Origin: an uncultured Methanobrevibacter sp.
GTDB lineage: Archaea > Methanobacteriota > Methanobacteria > Methanobacteriales > Methanobacteriaceae
Length of the DNA: 12,416 nucleotides
Assembly (NCBI GenBank): GCA_900317865.1
Contig: ONIK01000076.1
Span: forward strand, 1-12,416
Direction of reading: 5' to 3'
Shown: positions 7,063 to 12,416 of the stretch, piece by piece
How positions within the stretch are numbered: the stretch's first letter is position 1
Layout: the number at the start of each line of letters is the position of its first letter
Notes under the pieces: model-generated
What the model saw: the letters and a program-made list of their open reading frames with translations, nothing else
Told to the model about the DNA's origin: nothing
The model's database searches: none
Translations under genes and position numbers: made by a program

Positions 7063-7893
7063 ATGGTAGTTAAAATTGCTATTATAAAAAGTGGTAACAT
7101 TGGTACTTCACCTGTTATCGATTTGTTGTTAGACGAAAGAGCAGACAGACCAAATATAGATGTAAGAGTATTTGGATCTGGAGCAAAAATGAACCCTGAA
7201 CAAGTAGAAGACGTCGTTCCTAAAATAGACGCATTCGAACCTGATTTCGCAATATTCATTTCTCCAAACCCAGGAGCACCTGGTCCTGCTAGAGCAAGAG
7301 AACTCTTATCCGAAAAAGATTTACCTGCAATCATCATTGGTGACGCACCAGGTAAAGGTAAGAAAGATGAAATGGATGAACAAGGTTTAGGTTACATTAT
7401 TGTAATGTCTGACCCAATGATTGGTGCTAAAAGAGAATGGTTAGACCCAACTGAAATGGCTATCTTCAACGCAGATATCTTAAAAGTATTAGCAGAAACC
7501 GGAGCATTAAGATTAGTACAAAAAACTATTGACGGTGTAATTGCTGCTGCTGACGCTGGAGACGCTATCGAATTACCAAAACTCATTATTACTGCTGAAA
7601 AAGCTGTTGAAGCTGCTGAATTTGCTAACCCATACGCAAAAGCAAAAGCTATTGCTGCATACGAAATGGCTGGATCTGTCGCAAACTTAGACATGAAAGG
7701 TTGTTTCATGACCAAAGGATTCGAAAACTTCATTCCTTTAGTTGCTGCTGCACACGAAATCGCTGCTGCTGCTGCTAAATTAGCACAAGAAGCAAGAGAA
7801 CTCGAAAAATCCAACGATACTGTTTTAAGAACTCCTCACATGAAAGAAGGAAACGTTGGATGCAAAACTGACTTAATCTCAAAACCAGAATAA
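7063..7893 (+). CDS. mtd: F420-dependent methylene-tetrahydromethanopterin dehydrogenase
   Basis: This 276-residue protein is the methanogen-specific Mtd, which reversibly reduces methenyl-H4MPT to methylene-H4MPT with F420H2 in CO2-reducing methanogenesis. It is cytoplasmic and oligomeric in characterised relatives and has no bound metal or flavin. The N-terminus (MVVKIAIIKSGNIGTSPVID), the SPNPGAPGPARARELL segment near 67-82, the IIGDAPGKGKKDEMD segment near 91-105 and the alanine-rich helical stretch near residue 230 are all characteristic, and the length fits. The ATG at 7063 follows AGGAG with nine bases of spacing. Codon choice is narrower than in neighbouring genes (for example five GCT in a row at 7762-7776), in keeping with high expression. 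The gene stands alone after tRNA-Val and ends in a hairpin that overlaps its stop codon. Confidence 0.98.
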   Translation: MVVKIAIIKSGNIGTSPVIDLLLDERADRPNIDVRVFGSGAKMNPEQVEDVVPKIDAFEPDFAIFISPNPGAPGPARARELLSEKDLPAIIIGDAPGKGKKDEMDEQGLGYIIVMSDPMIGAKREWLDPTEMAIFNADILKVLAETGALRLVQKTIDGVIAAADAGDAIELPKLIITAEKAVEAAEFANPYAKAKAIAAYEMAGSVANLDMKGCFMTKGFENFIPLVAAAHEIAAAAAKLAQEARELEKSNDTVLRTPHMKEGNVGCKTDLISKPE

Positions 7894-7920
7894 GTAGATT
7901 AACTTCTACTTATTTTTTTT
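7890..7920 (+). terminator. Hairpin plus U-tract terminator of mtd
   Basis: A perfect 9-base stem, ATAAGTAGA (7890-7898) with TCTACTTAT (7905-7913), has a six-base loop and contains the mtd stop codon at 7891-7893. A run of eight T ends at 7920, and a second T run follows at 7924-7930. It looks like a classic intrinsic terminator, or a stable 3' end for an abundant mRNA. Confidence 0.75.
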
Positions 7921-7944
7921 AACTTTTTTTAAATAATTATTTCT

Positions 7945-7979
7945 AAAAAATAAGATAATAATGGAAAAAAATTCCATTA
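7945..7979 (-). terminator. Hairpin plus T-tract downstream of hisB
   Basis: Just beyond the hisB stop codon on the minus strand, TAATGGAA (7959-7966) pairs with TTCCATTA (7972-7979) around a five-base loop. On the minus strand it is followed by T-rich sequence including six T at 7945-7950. It is separate from the mtd hairpin, so each of these convergent genes has its own terminator. Confidence 0.6.
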
Positions 7980-7982
7980 AAA

Positions 7983-8561
7983 TTAGATAATTCCTTTTGT
8001 TGATGGTATTTGGTCATGCTCTATTTTTATAGCATCTTTTAATGCTTTTGCAAATGCCTTAAAAACAGCTTCACATTGATGATGATCGTTTTCTCCATTA
8101 GCTTCCCCATAAATATTTAATTTAGCGGAAGATGCAAATGATTCAAAGAAATGAACAACAATGTCTGATGTCATGTCACCAATCTTTTCATTTTTAAAGT
8201 TTAAGTTCATGTTGCAATAGCTTCTCCCACTTATATCAATTGCAACAGTTGCAATAGATTCATCCATAGGTACCATTGCATGAGCCATCCTTCTAATACC
8301 TACTTTTTCACCAATAGCTTCAAGAAAAGCCTGGCCCAGTAAAATTCCCACATCTTCAATTGTATGATGATCATCGATTTGAACATCCCCTATGGCCATT
8401 ATCTCCAAATCAATCATGCTGTGTTTGGAAAATGACTCCAGCATATGATTAAAGAAATTAACACCGGTGGAAATATTATAATTTCCAACACCGTCAAGAT
8501 TCATTTTAATTTTTATATCAGTCTCAGATGTTTTACGCTCAACATTAGCAATCCGACTCAT
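7983..8561 (-). CDS. hisB: Imidazoleglycerol-phosphate dehydratase
   Basis: This 192-residue monofunctional HisB dehydrates imidazole glycerol phosphate to imidazole acetol phosphate in histidine synthesis. The two manganese-binding histidine-rich motifs are visible as DDHHTIED (63-70) and ENDHHQCEA (157-165). FFNHMLESFSKHS (36-48) and the C-terminal PSTKG (186-190) are also characteristic. There is no fused histidinol-phosphatase domain, as expected for an archaeal enzyme. GGTAGGTAA precedes the ATG as ribosome-binding site. The gene is the last of a leftward modE, ferredoxin, hisB series, 40 bases after the ferredoxin. No other his gene is in the window, so the histidine pathway is dispersed here. 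Confidence 0.97.
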   Translation of the reverse strand: MSRIANVERKTSETDIKIKMNLDGVGNYNISTGVNFFNHMLESFSKHSMIDLEIMAIGDVQIDDHHTIEDVGILLGQAFLEAIGEKVGIRRMAHAMVPMDESIATVAIDISGRSYCNMNLNFKNEKIGDMTSDIVVHFFESFASSAKLNIYGEANGENDHHQCEAVFKAFAKALKDAIKIEHDQIPSTKGII

Positions 8562-8601
8562 AATAATTACCTACCAAATAATTGATTTTAGCTTAAAGCA
8601 T

Positions 8602-8802
8602 TCAGTCCTTCGGCCCATCACGTATAATTTTAATACAGTCTGTAGGGCATTCCATTGCACATAATGTACAAACATGGCAATATCTTAAATCCAATATATG
8701 TGCAACGTTAGTAACTTTCCAAATTTTAGCTGCTTTTGGACAAATCTCAGAACATTTTCCACAGCCAATACATTTAGATTCATCAACCTCAATTTGTAAC
8801 AT
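8602..8802 (-). CDS. Small 2[4Fe-4S] ferredoxin
   Basis: This 66-residue protein has two complete CxxCxxCxxxCP motifs, with cysteines 11, 14, 17, 21 and 42, 45, 48, 52, so it should bind two [4Fe-4S] clusters in the clostridial-type arrangement; a ninth cysteine, C56, follows. The N-terminus LQIEVDESKCIGCGKC is typical of polyferredoxin-like electron carriers in methanogens. The insertion between the two motifs is slightly longer than in minimal clostridial ferredoxins. Electron partners cannot be read from the sequence. A textbook GGTGA ribosome-binding site lies five bases before the ATG. It lies 18 bases downstream of the ModE-type regulator gene and is very likely co-transcribed with it. 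Confidence 0.95.
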   Translation of the reverse strand: MLQIEVDESKCIGCGKCSEICPKAAKIWKVTNVAHILDLRYCHVCTLCAMECPTDCIKIIRDGPKD

Positions 8803-8820
8803 GAACTCACCAAAAATTAA

Positions 8821-9513
8821 TTACAACTTCAAAGTAGCTACAGACATAGCTTTAAATCCAATATATACTTCCTTACCAATAGTTAGATTTAATTCTTTTT
8901 CAGCAGATACTGTAATGTCAGAATAGATATTGACTCCACCAACATCTACATTAACGCGAATAATCTCATTATTCAGTTTCATTTCAACAATATTTCCTTT
9001 AATTATATTACGAATGCTGGATTTCTGTGGTTCCAACATCAAAAAGATATTGTCATAGCTAATTAATGCTAAAAGTTTATCTCCAACAACATAATTCCTG
9101 TTTAAAGGAACATTAACCTCAAAACTAGTCATTTTTACTGTCATGACTCCTTTTGATTCATCAATTGCCAAAACTTCTGCTTCGATTTCATTAACATCCT
9201 TATGAAGTTCCATTATTGCATTAATTTTTTTACATTCTTTTAAAATAGAATATCCTTCTTCGGTTAAAGTAGTGCCCCCGCCACCACCTTTACCTCCCTT
9301 GGTAGTATTAACAATTTTTACCTGAAGAGTGGACTCTATTTTATCAATATAATTCAATGCAGTCCTATAAGAAACTCTAACCATTTTAGCAGATTCCGTT
9401 AAAGAACCAGTATCCAAAATGGATTCAAGTAGCTGATATTTCTTGTTATCGAGTAGAAAAGAATTACCATCTACATTAATCTTATATTCAACACCCGCCT
9501 TAACATCAGTCAT
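8821..9513 (-). CDS. modE: ModE-type molybdate/tungstate-responsive transcription regulator
   Basis: This encodes 230 residues from the ATG at 9513, chosen because GGAGG (9520-9524) precedes it with six bases of spacing; an in-frame ATG at 9540 would add nine residues but overlaps the predicted transcript start. Residues about 20-100 form the ModE winged helix-turn-helix: LLESILDTGSLTESAKMVRVSYRTALNYI, then the family hallmark GGKGGGGGTTLTEEG (73-87). Residues about 108-162 and 166-230 form two oxyanion-binding (Mop/TOBE-like) repeats; the junction EPQKSSIRNIIKG (161-173) resembles the C-terminal regulatory part of the ABC ATPase ModC. Family knowledge: ModE binds molybdate or tungstate and controls transport and cofactor genes. 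No modABC is nearby; an MFS transporter is divergent and a ferredoxin follows. Confidence 0.9.
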   Translation of the reverse strand: MTDVKAGVEYKINVDGNSFLLDNKKYQLLESILDTGSLTESAKMVRVSYRTALNYIDKIESTLQVKIVNTTKGGKGGGGGTTLTEEGYSILKECKKINAIMELHKDVNEIEAEVLAIDESKGVMTVKMTSFEVNVPLNRNYVVGDKLLALISYDNIFLMLEPQKSSIRNIIKGNIVEMKLNNEIIRVNVDVGGVNIYSDITVSAEKELNLTIGKEVYIGFKAMSVATLKL

Positions 9514-9535
9514 ATTAATCCTCCAAAGATATAAT

Positions 9536-9572
9536 AACATTACTAATTATATTGTTTATATAAAATAATGTT
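9536..9572. promoter_or_regulatory. modE/MFS divergent promoter with candidate operator
   Basis: The near-symmetric TATA element TTTATATAAA (9555-9564) is centred 46-47 bases from the modE ATG. On the minus strand this would start transcription near 9533, leaving a short leader that contains GGAGG. The inverted repeat AACATTA (9536-9542) with TAATGTT (9566-9572) flanks the TATA box. That is the position expected for an archaeal repressor site, and ModE itself would be the natural candidate. No known ModE consensus is matched exactly. Confidence 0.4.
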
Positions 9573-9604
9573 TACTATTCTTAAATCGGAACCCTATAAT
9601 AAAA

Positions 9605-9612
9605 TTTATATT
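9605..9612 (+). promoter_or_regulatory. Candidate TATA box of the MFS transporter gene
   Basis: TTTATATT is centred 28-29 bases before the ATG at 9637, so transcription would begin at the start codon. The gene lacks a ribosome-binding site, which fits a leaderless mRNA. Confidence 0.45.
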
Positions 9613-9636
9613 ATTTTTAAGATAAAAAAAACTACA

Positions 9637-10764
9637 ATGGTTAGAAAAATTGTATGGACACTATCAATGGTATGTTTTGCAATGTCAACACTATTGAGTT
9701 TAGTGGGGATAATCTCCGTAATTCAGCTTTATTTTAATGTTTCAATTTATTATGCCAGTTTATACGCCAGCATATTCGCCGGAGCACTTGGAGTTTCAAG
9801 TTTGATTACTCCTGCTGTTTTTTCAAGATTTGAGAAAAAGAAACTGCTAATTGCCATACTAATAATTACAGGATTATGTAATCTGCTCCAGATATTTATT
9901 ACTGACTACCATATTGCAATAATATTTAGAATTATACCTGCAATTCTATATCCGATTGCTGTAAGTACTACTTTAACCATCGTAGGCAAAATAAGTCCAA
10001 ATGAAACTAATAAAGTTGTTTTAGGAATATCAGCAGGAAGTATTCTTGGCCTTTCAATTACTTCCTATTTAGGATTGACAATGGGATATCAGACCGCAAT
10101 GTTATGGTATTGTCTACTGGATTTTGTCGCTTTAGGTTTAACAGTAATATTCATCCCTAATTTTGAAGGAAACAAAGAACCTATAGCTTTACAGATAAGT
10201 CATGCAAAATCCAAATTGTTCATGTATTCCCTAATTTTCGTCTTCTTTTTAGAAGTGGGGGTAAGTGTAACATATAACTACATTCCGACATATTTAAGAC
10301 AGGTGACAATGATGGATCCCGAAATGCTATTTATAACATTATTATTAATGGGACTGCTTTCAATGGTCGGAACTACAATTATCGGATATCTGCTTGCTAA
10401 AAAGGGAAATAAAACAATTCTTTTCTACCCTATTGCTTTTGCAATAGTGATGTTTGTAGTAGGAAGCTTTGTTAAAGATCCAATTTTAGAATTTTGTATA
10501 TTGATGATATTTTCACTATTTGACGGGTCAGTATATTCAATTGCACAATATAGTGTTACATCATCCGTCCGCGAATCCCCTGAATTTGCAAACGGAATTT
10601 TCTTATTGCTTTGTAATGTATCCATCTTTATAGGAACCATGCTTGGCGGATTTATTATAGACCAAGTTGACATTATATACATTTTCCATGGATCCATTAT
10701 CCTGATTCTCATATCAGCAATATTTTCCTTTATCAGAGTCAAGAAATATCCTGGTGCAGAATAA
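9637..10764 (+). CDS. Major facilitator superfamily transporter
   Basis: This encodes 375 residues with about twelve hydrophobic segments in two halves, separated by a polar loop (around PNFEGNKEPIALQISHAKSK). It resembles drug:H+ antiporter or sugar-efflux type MFS permeases (the AraJ-like group). A short basic segment, RFEKKK, after the second membrane span is at the place of the MFS loop 2-3 motif, and KKGNK fills the matching place in the second half. Substrate is unknown. ATG at 9637 is chosen over the in-frame ATG at 9568 because the 23 added residues are polar and both candidate TATA boxes place the transcript start downstream of 9568. It is divergent from modE and might be controlled by it. 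It converges on the flippase gene with a 24-base gap. Confidence 0.9.
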   Translation: MVRKIVWTLSMVCFAMSTLLSLVGIISVIQLYFNVSIYYASLYASIFAGALGVSSLITPAVFSRFEKKKLLIAILIITGLCNLLQIFITDYHIAIIFRIIPAILYPIAVSTTLTIVGKISPNETNKVVLGISAGSILGLSITSYLGLTMGYQTAMLWYCLLDFVALGLTVIFIPNFEGNKEPIALQISHAKSKLFMYSLIFVFFLEVGVSVTYNYIPTYLRQVTMMDPEMLFITLLLMGLLSMVGTTIIGYLLAKKGNKTILFYPIAFAIVMFVVGSFVKDPILEFCILMIFSLFDGSVYSIAQYSVTSSVRESPEFANGIFLLLCNVSIFIGTMLGGFIIDQVDIIYIFHGSIILILISAIFSFIRVKKYPGAE

Positions 10765-10784
10765 TCTTAAGTTAAAAAAAGATT
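10763..10784. terminator. Short inverted repeat and T-tract between MFS and flippase genes
   Basis: AATCTT (10763-10768) pairs with AAGATT (10779-10784) around a ten-base loop. The stem includes the last two bases of the MFS stop codon. Read on the minus strand, seven T at 10774-10780 follow the flippase stop codon and are its probable terminator. The stem is weak, and on the plus strand there is no strong T run. Confidence 0.4.
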
Positions 10785-10788
10785 TAGA

Positions 10789-12351
10789 CTATTTATTTCT
10801 AAATTCCACCCTTTCAACAAAATTAAGAATTTTATTAGCAATTGATGAAATAGGTCCGAATTTTGAGGACAATACCCTTAGAGATTCAATATCTTCTTTT
10901 GTGAAAAATCTAACTAAAATCAATGCAAAGAAGTAAACAATAATACATGCAAAAATTCCAGGGAATAACCACCATGCATCTTTGGGAATAATTAATGCAA
11001 AAAGGCCCATAATGGCTGAAGCCGCAAAAATCTTAATAACAGGCAATGGCTGGAATTTTGTCTTAGTCAATTTGAATACGAAATAAACTATAGGAACCAT
11101 CATACCAAAACATGCAAGAGTAGTAGCGAGAGCGCCACCGGCAATATCCATATAAGGAACTAAAATCCAACTTAAAATTCCTGTAACAATAGAACCGACT
11201 ATTAAAATATACATTGGGATACGAGGATTACCAATACCCTGAACAATACTGGTGGAAATAGCGAATATTGAATAAAAAGTCATACCTAAACTTAAAATAG
11301 CCAAAGCCATAGCACCTGCAACATATTCCGGTTTAGCAAAATACAAGACTCTTAAAGTAGGAACTGCGAATAATGCAAGACCGACACACATAGGCACAAC
11401 CAACAATAATGAGTACCTATATGACTCATTTACATATTTCTGTAATGTTGGAATATCTTTTACTTTAAAAGCTTCAGATGAAGCAGGTAAAATTGTAGTA
11501 GCCACAGAAATTGAAATCATTAAAGGCAAACGGGCAATAGGATCAGCAGCTGCAAAAAAACCAACAGCATCCAAAGTTAAAAATTTACCCATGACAATAG
11601 TACAGATATTATAGATAAGCATTTCAGCAATAGCTGTTATAATTACGGGAATTGAAAATTTGACTAAAGTTCCGGCAAGTCTTAACTCCTGTCTTTTTGT
11701 AAAAACAAAATCAGGACTAGATTCGGGAATGTATTTAGGCATATATACCTTAAAAATATAAACCGCTGCAAAAGCCGCCATTGAATAACCGATAACAGTA
11801 CCCCACAGCGCACCAACAGTGGAAAGGCCTATCAATACAAATGCTGTTGCAAACAAAATCATGAAAAGCTGTTCGATAGCACGGGTATAGAGAATATACT
11901 CCATCTTATAAACACCCTGAAACGCTCCCCTAAATGCACCTAAAACAACACTAAAAGGAGTTATAAGCCCAACAATCTGCAGAGGAACTAAAGCAAGAGG
12001 TTTATGTAAAAAATTATTGGCCAACAGCGGAGCAATGACAAAAATCATTAAAACACCTAAAAATAAACCTAAAAATACCATTATTTTTAAAGCCGTATAG
12101 ATGGTTTGTCTGGCCATATCCGAATCGTTGACAGCATTATATTCAGCAACGTATTTCGCAATAGCAGGCGGGAGACCGCCAGCAGCTAAAGTTTGAAAAA
12201 TACCTTGAAAAGGCAGTGTAATACCTAAAACACCATACATAGTTGGCCCTAAAAGCATAGCCATTAATAAACGGTAAATATAACCTCCAATACGAAATAT
12301 TATATTTCCGGCAAAAATTATTAAACTGCCTCTAATCAATTTATTTCCCAT
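10789..12351 (-). CDS. MATE/MurJ-like oligosaccharide flippase (polysaccharide biosynthesis family)
   Basis: This 520-residue membrane protein has about fourteen hydrophobic segments and belongs to the MOP superfamily of lipid-linked oligosaccharide flippases (COG2244, SpoVB/RfbX/MurJ relatives). The N-terminus (RGSLIIFAGNIIFRIGGYIY), LLGPTMYGVLG (38-48) and LAAGGLPPAIAKYVAEY (55-71) are typical of the SpoVB-like group that moves lipid-linked wall or glycan precursors across the membrane. In a pseudomurein-containing methanogen it is a reasonable candidate for flipping the C55-linked wall precursor or an S-layer/glycan precursor; the substrate is inference only. The ATG at 12351 is preceded by AGGTTA, a weak ribosome-binding site, and a TATA box lies at 12402-12409. 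It stands alone and converges on the MFS gene. Confidence 0.93.
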   Translation of the reverse strand: MGNKLIRGSLIIFAGNIIFRIGGYIYRLLMAMLLGPTMYGVLGITLPFQGIFQTLAAGGLPPAIAKYVAEYNAVNDSDMARQTIYTALKIMVFLGLFLGVLMIFVIAPLLANNFLHKPLALVPLQIVGLITPFSVVLGAFRGAFQGVYKMEYILYTRAIEQLFMILFATAFVLIGLSTVGALWGTVIGYSMAAFAAVYIFKVYMPKYIPESSPDFVFTKRQELRLAGTLVKFSIPVIITAIAEMLIYNICTIVMGKFLTLDAVGFFAAADPIARLPLMISISVATTILPASSEAFKVKDIPTLQKYVNESYRYSLLLVVPMCVGLALFAVPTLRVLYFAKPEYVAGAMALAILSLGMTFYSIFAISTSIVQGIGNPRIPMYILIVGSIVTGILSWILVPYMDIAGGALATTLACFGMMVPIVYFVFKLTKTKFQPLPVIKIFAASAIMGLFALIIPKDAWWLFPGIFACIIVYFFALILVRFFTKEDIESLRVLSSKFGPISSIANKILNFVERVEFRNK

Positions 12352-12401
12352 GAATATAACCTAAATAAAAATTAGTTATTATTACTATAAATGTGATATA
12401 A

Positions 12402-12409
12402 TATATAAA
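12402..12409 (-). promoter_or_regulatory. Candidate TATA box of the flippase gene
   Basis: On the minus strand this reads TTTATATA and is centred about 54 bases before the ATG. Transcription would start near 12379, giving a leader of about 28 bases that contains the AGGTTA ribosome-binding site. Confidence 0.5.
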
Positions 12410-12416
12410 TTTAATG

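Noticed and set aside
7762..7776. Five tandem GCT triplets
   Set aside because: This is an alanine run in the conserved helical part of Mtd with a preferred codon, not a separate repeat element.
7392..7814. Minus-strand 140-codon alanine- and serine-rich frame inside mtd
   Set aside because: It is the complement of the biased, alanine-rich mtd coding sequence. Such antisense frames arise from codon bias, and it has no promoter or ribosome-binding site.
9568..9636. Upstream ATG that would extend the MFS protein by 23 residues
   Set aside because: It has no ribosome-binding site and lies upstream of the transcript starts expected from both candidate TATA boxes. The added residues are polar and unlike an MFS N-terminus.
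10754..10936. Plus-strand 60-codon frame starting GTG at the end of the MFS gene
   Set aside because: It lies mostly antisense to the flippase C-terminus, has no ribosome-binding site and no recognisable features; the flippase frame is clearly the coding one.

Overview
The window looks like a chromosomal segment from an AT-rich methanogenic archaeon of the order Methanobacteriales, most likely Methanobrevibacter or a close relative. The main evidence is a complete mtd gene (F420-dependent methylene-tetrahydromethanopterin dehydrogenase), a Kae1-Bud32 fusion, an archaeal-type S15 ribosomal protein, archaeal TATA boxes, GGAG/GGTGA ribosome-binding sites and U-rich terminators. The genus is inferred from protein similarity as I remember it, not from a search. 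I see no insertion sequence, prophage, CRISPR array or other sign of mobile DNA. Gene density is high and most of the content is housekeeping.

Layout. (1) Bases 1-3196, minus strand: an information-processing cluster reading leftward, kae1-bud32, a HAM1/RdgB nucleotide-pool cleaner, rps15, and the 5' part of a RecJ-like DHH phosphoesterase that leaves the window at base 1. (2) Bases 3281-4782, plus strand: an uncharacterised coiled-coil protein overlapping by ATGA with an archaeal CobT-like phosphoribosyltransferase. (3) Bases 4805-6574, minus strand: ilvE followed by uppP. (4) Base 6726 onward, plus strand: tRNA-Val(UAC), a 265-base very AT-rich leader region, and mtd. (5) Bases 7983-9513, minus strand: a ModE-type regulator, a 2[4Fe-4S] ferredoxin and hisB. 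(6) Bases 9637-10764, plus strand: an MFS transporter divergent from modE. (7) Bases 10789-12351, minus strand: a MATE/MurJ-like lipid-linked oligosaccharide flippase with its promoter at the right edge.

How the genes fit together. Mtd is a core step of CO2-reducing methanogenesis. ModE-type regulators answer to molybdate or tungstate, the metals of formylmethanofuran dehydrogenase at the start of the same pathway. CobT activates the lower ligand of the cobamide used by methyl transferases. UppP recycles the C55 lipid carrier, and the flippase at the right could move a lipid-linked wall precursor, which fits a pseudomurein-walled archaeon. IlvE and HisB are amino-acid biosynthesis.

The most interesting signals are regulatory. 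Three genes without a ribosome-binding site each have a TATA-like octamer centred about 26-29 bases before the start codon, which predicts leaderless mRNAs. At all three convergent gene junctions an inverted repeat overlaps the stop codon of the plus-strand gene. The modE/MFS intergenic region has a near-symmetric TATA box flanked by a 7-base inverted repeat that could be an operator. I found no clearly undescribed multi-gene system. The best candidate for unknown biology is the hypothetical protein coupled to cobT.
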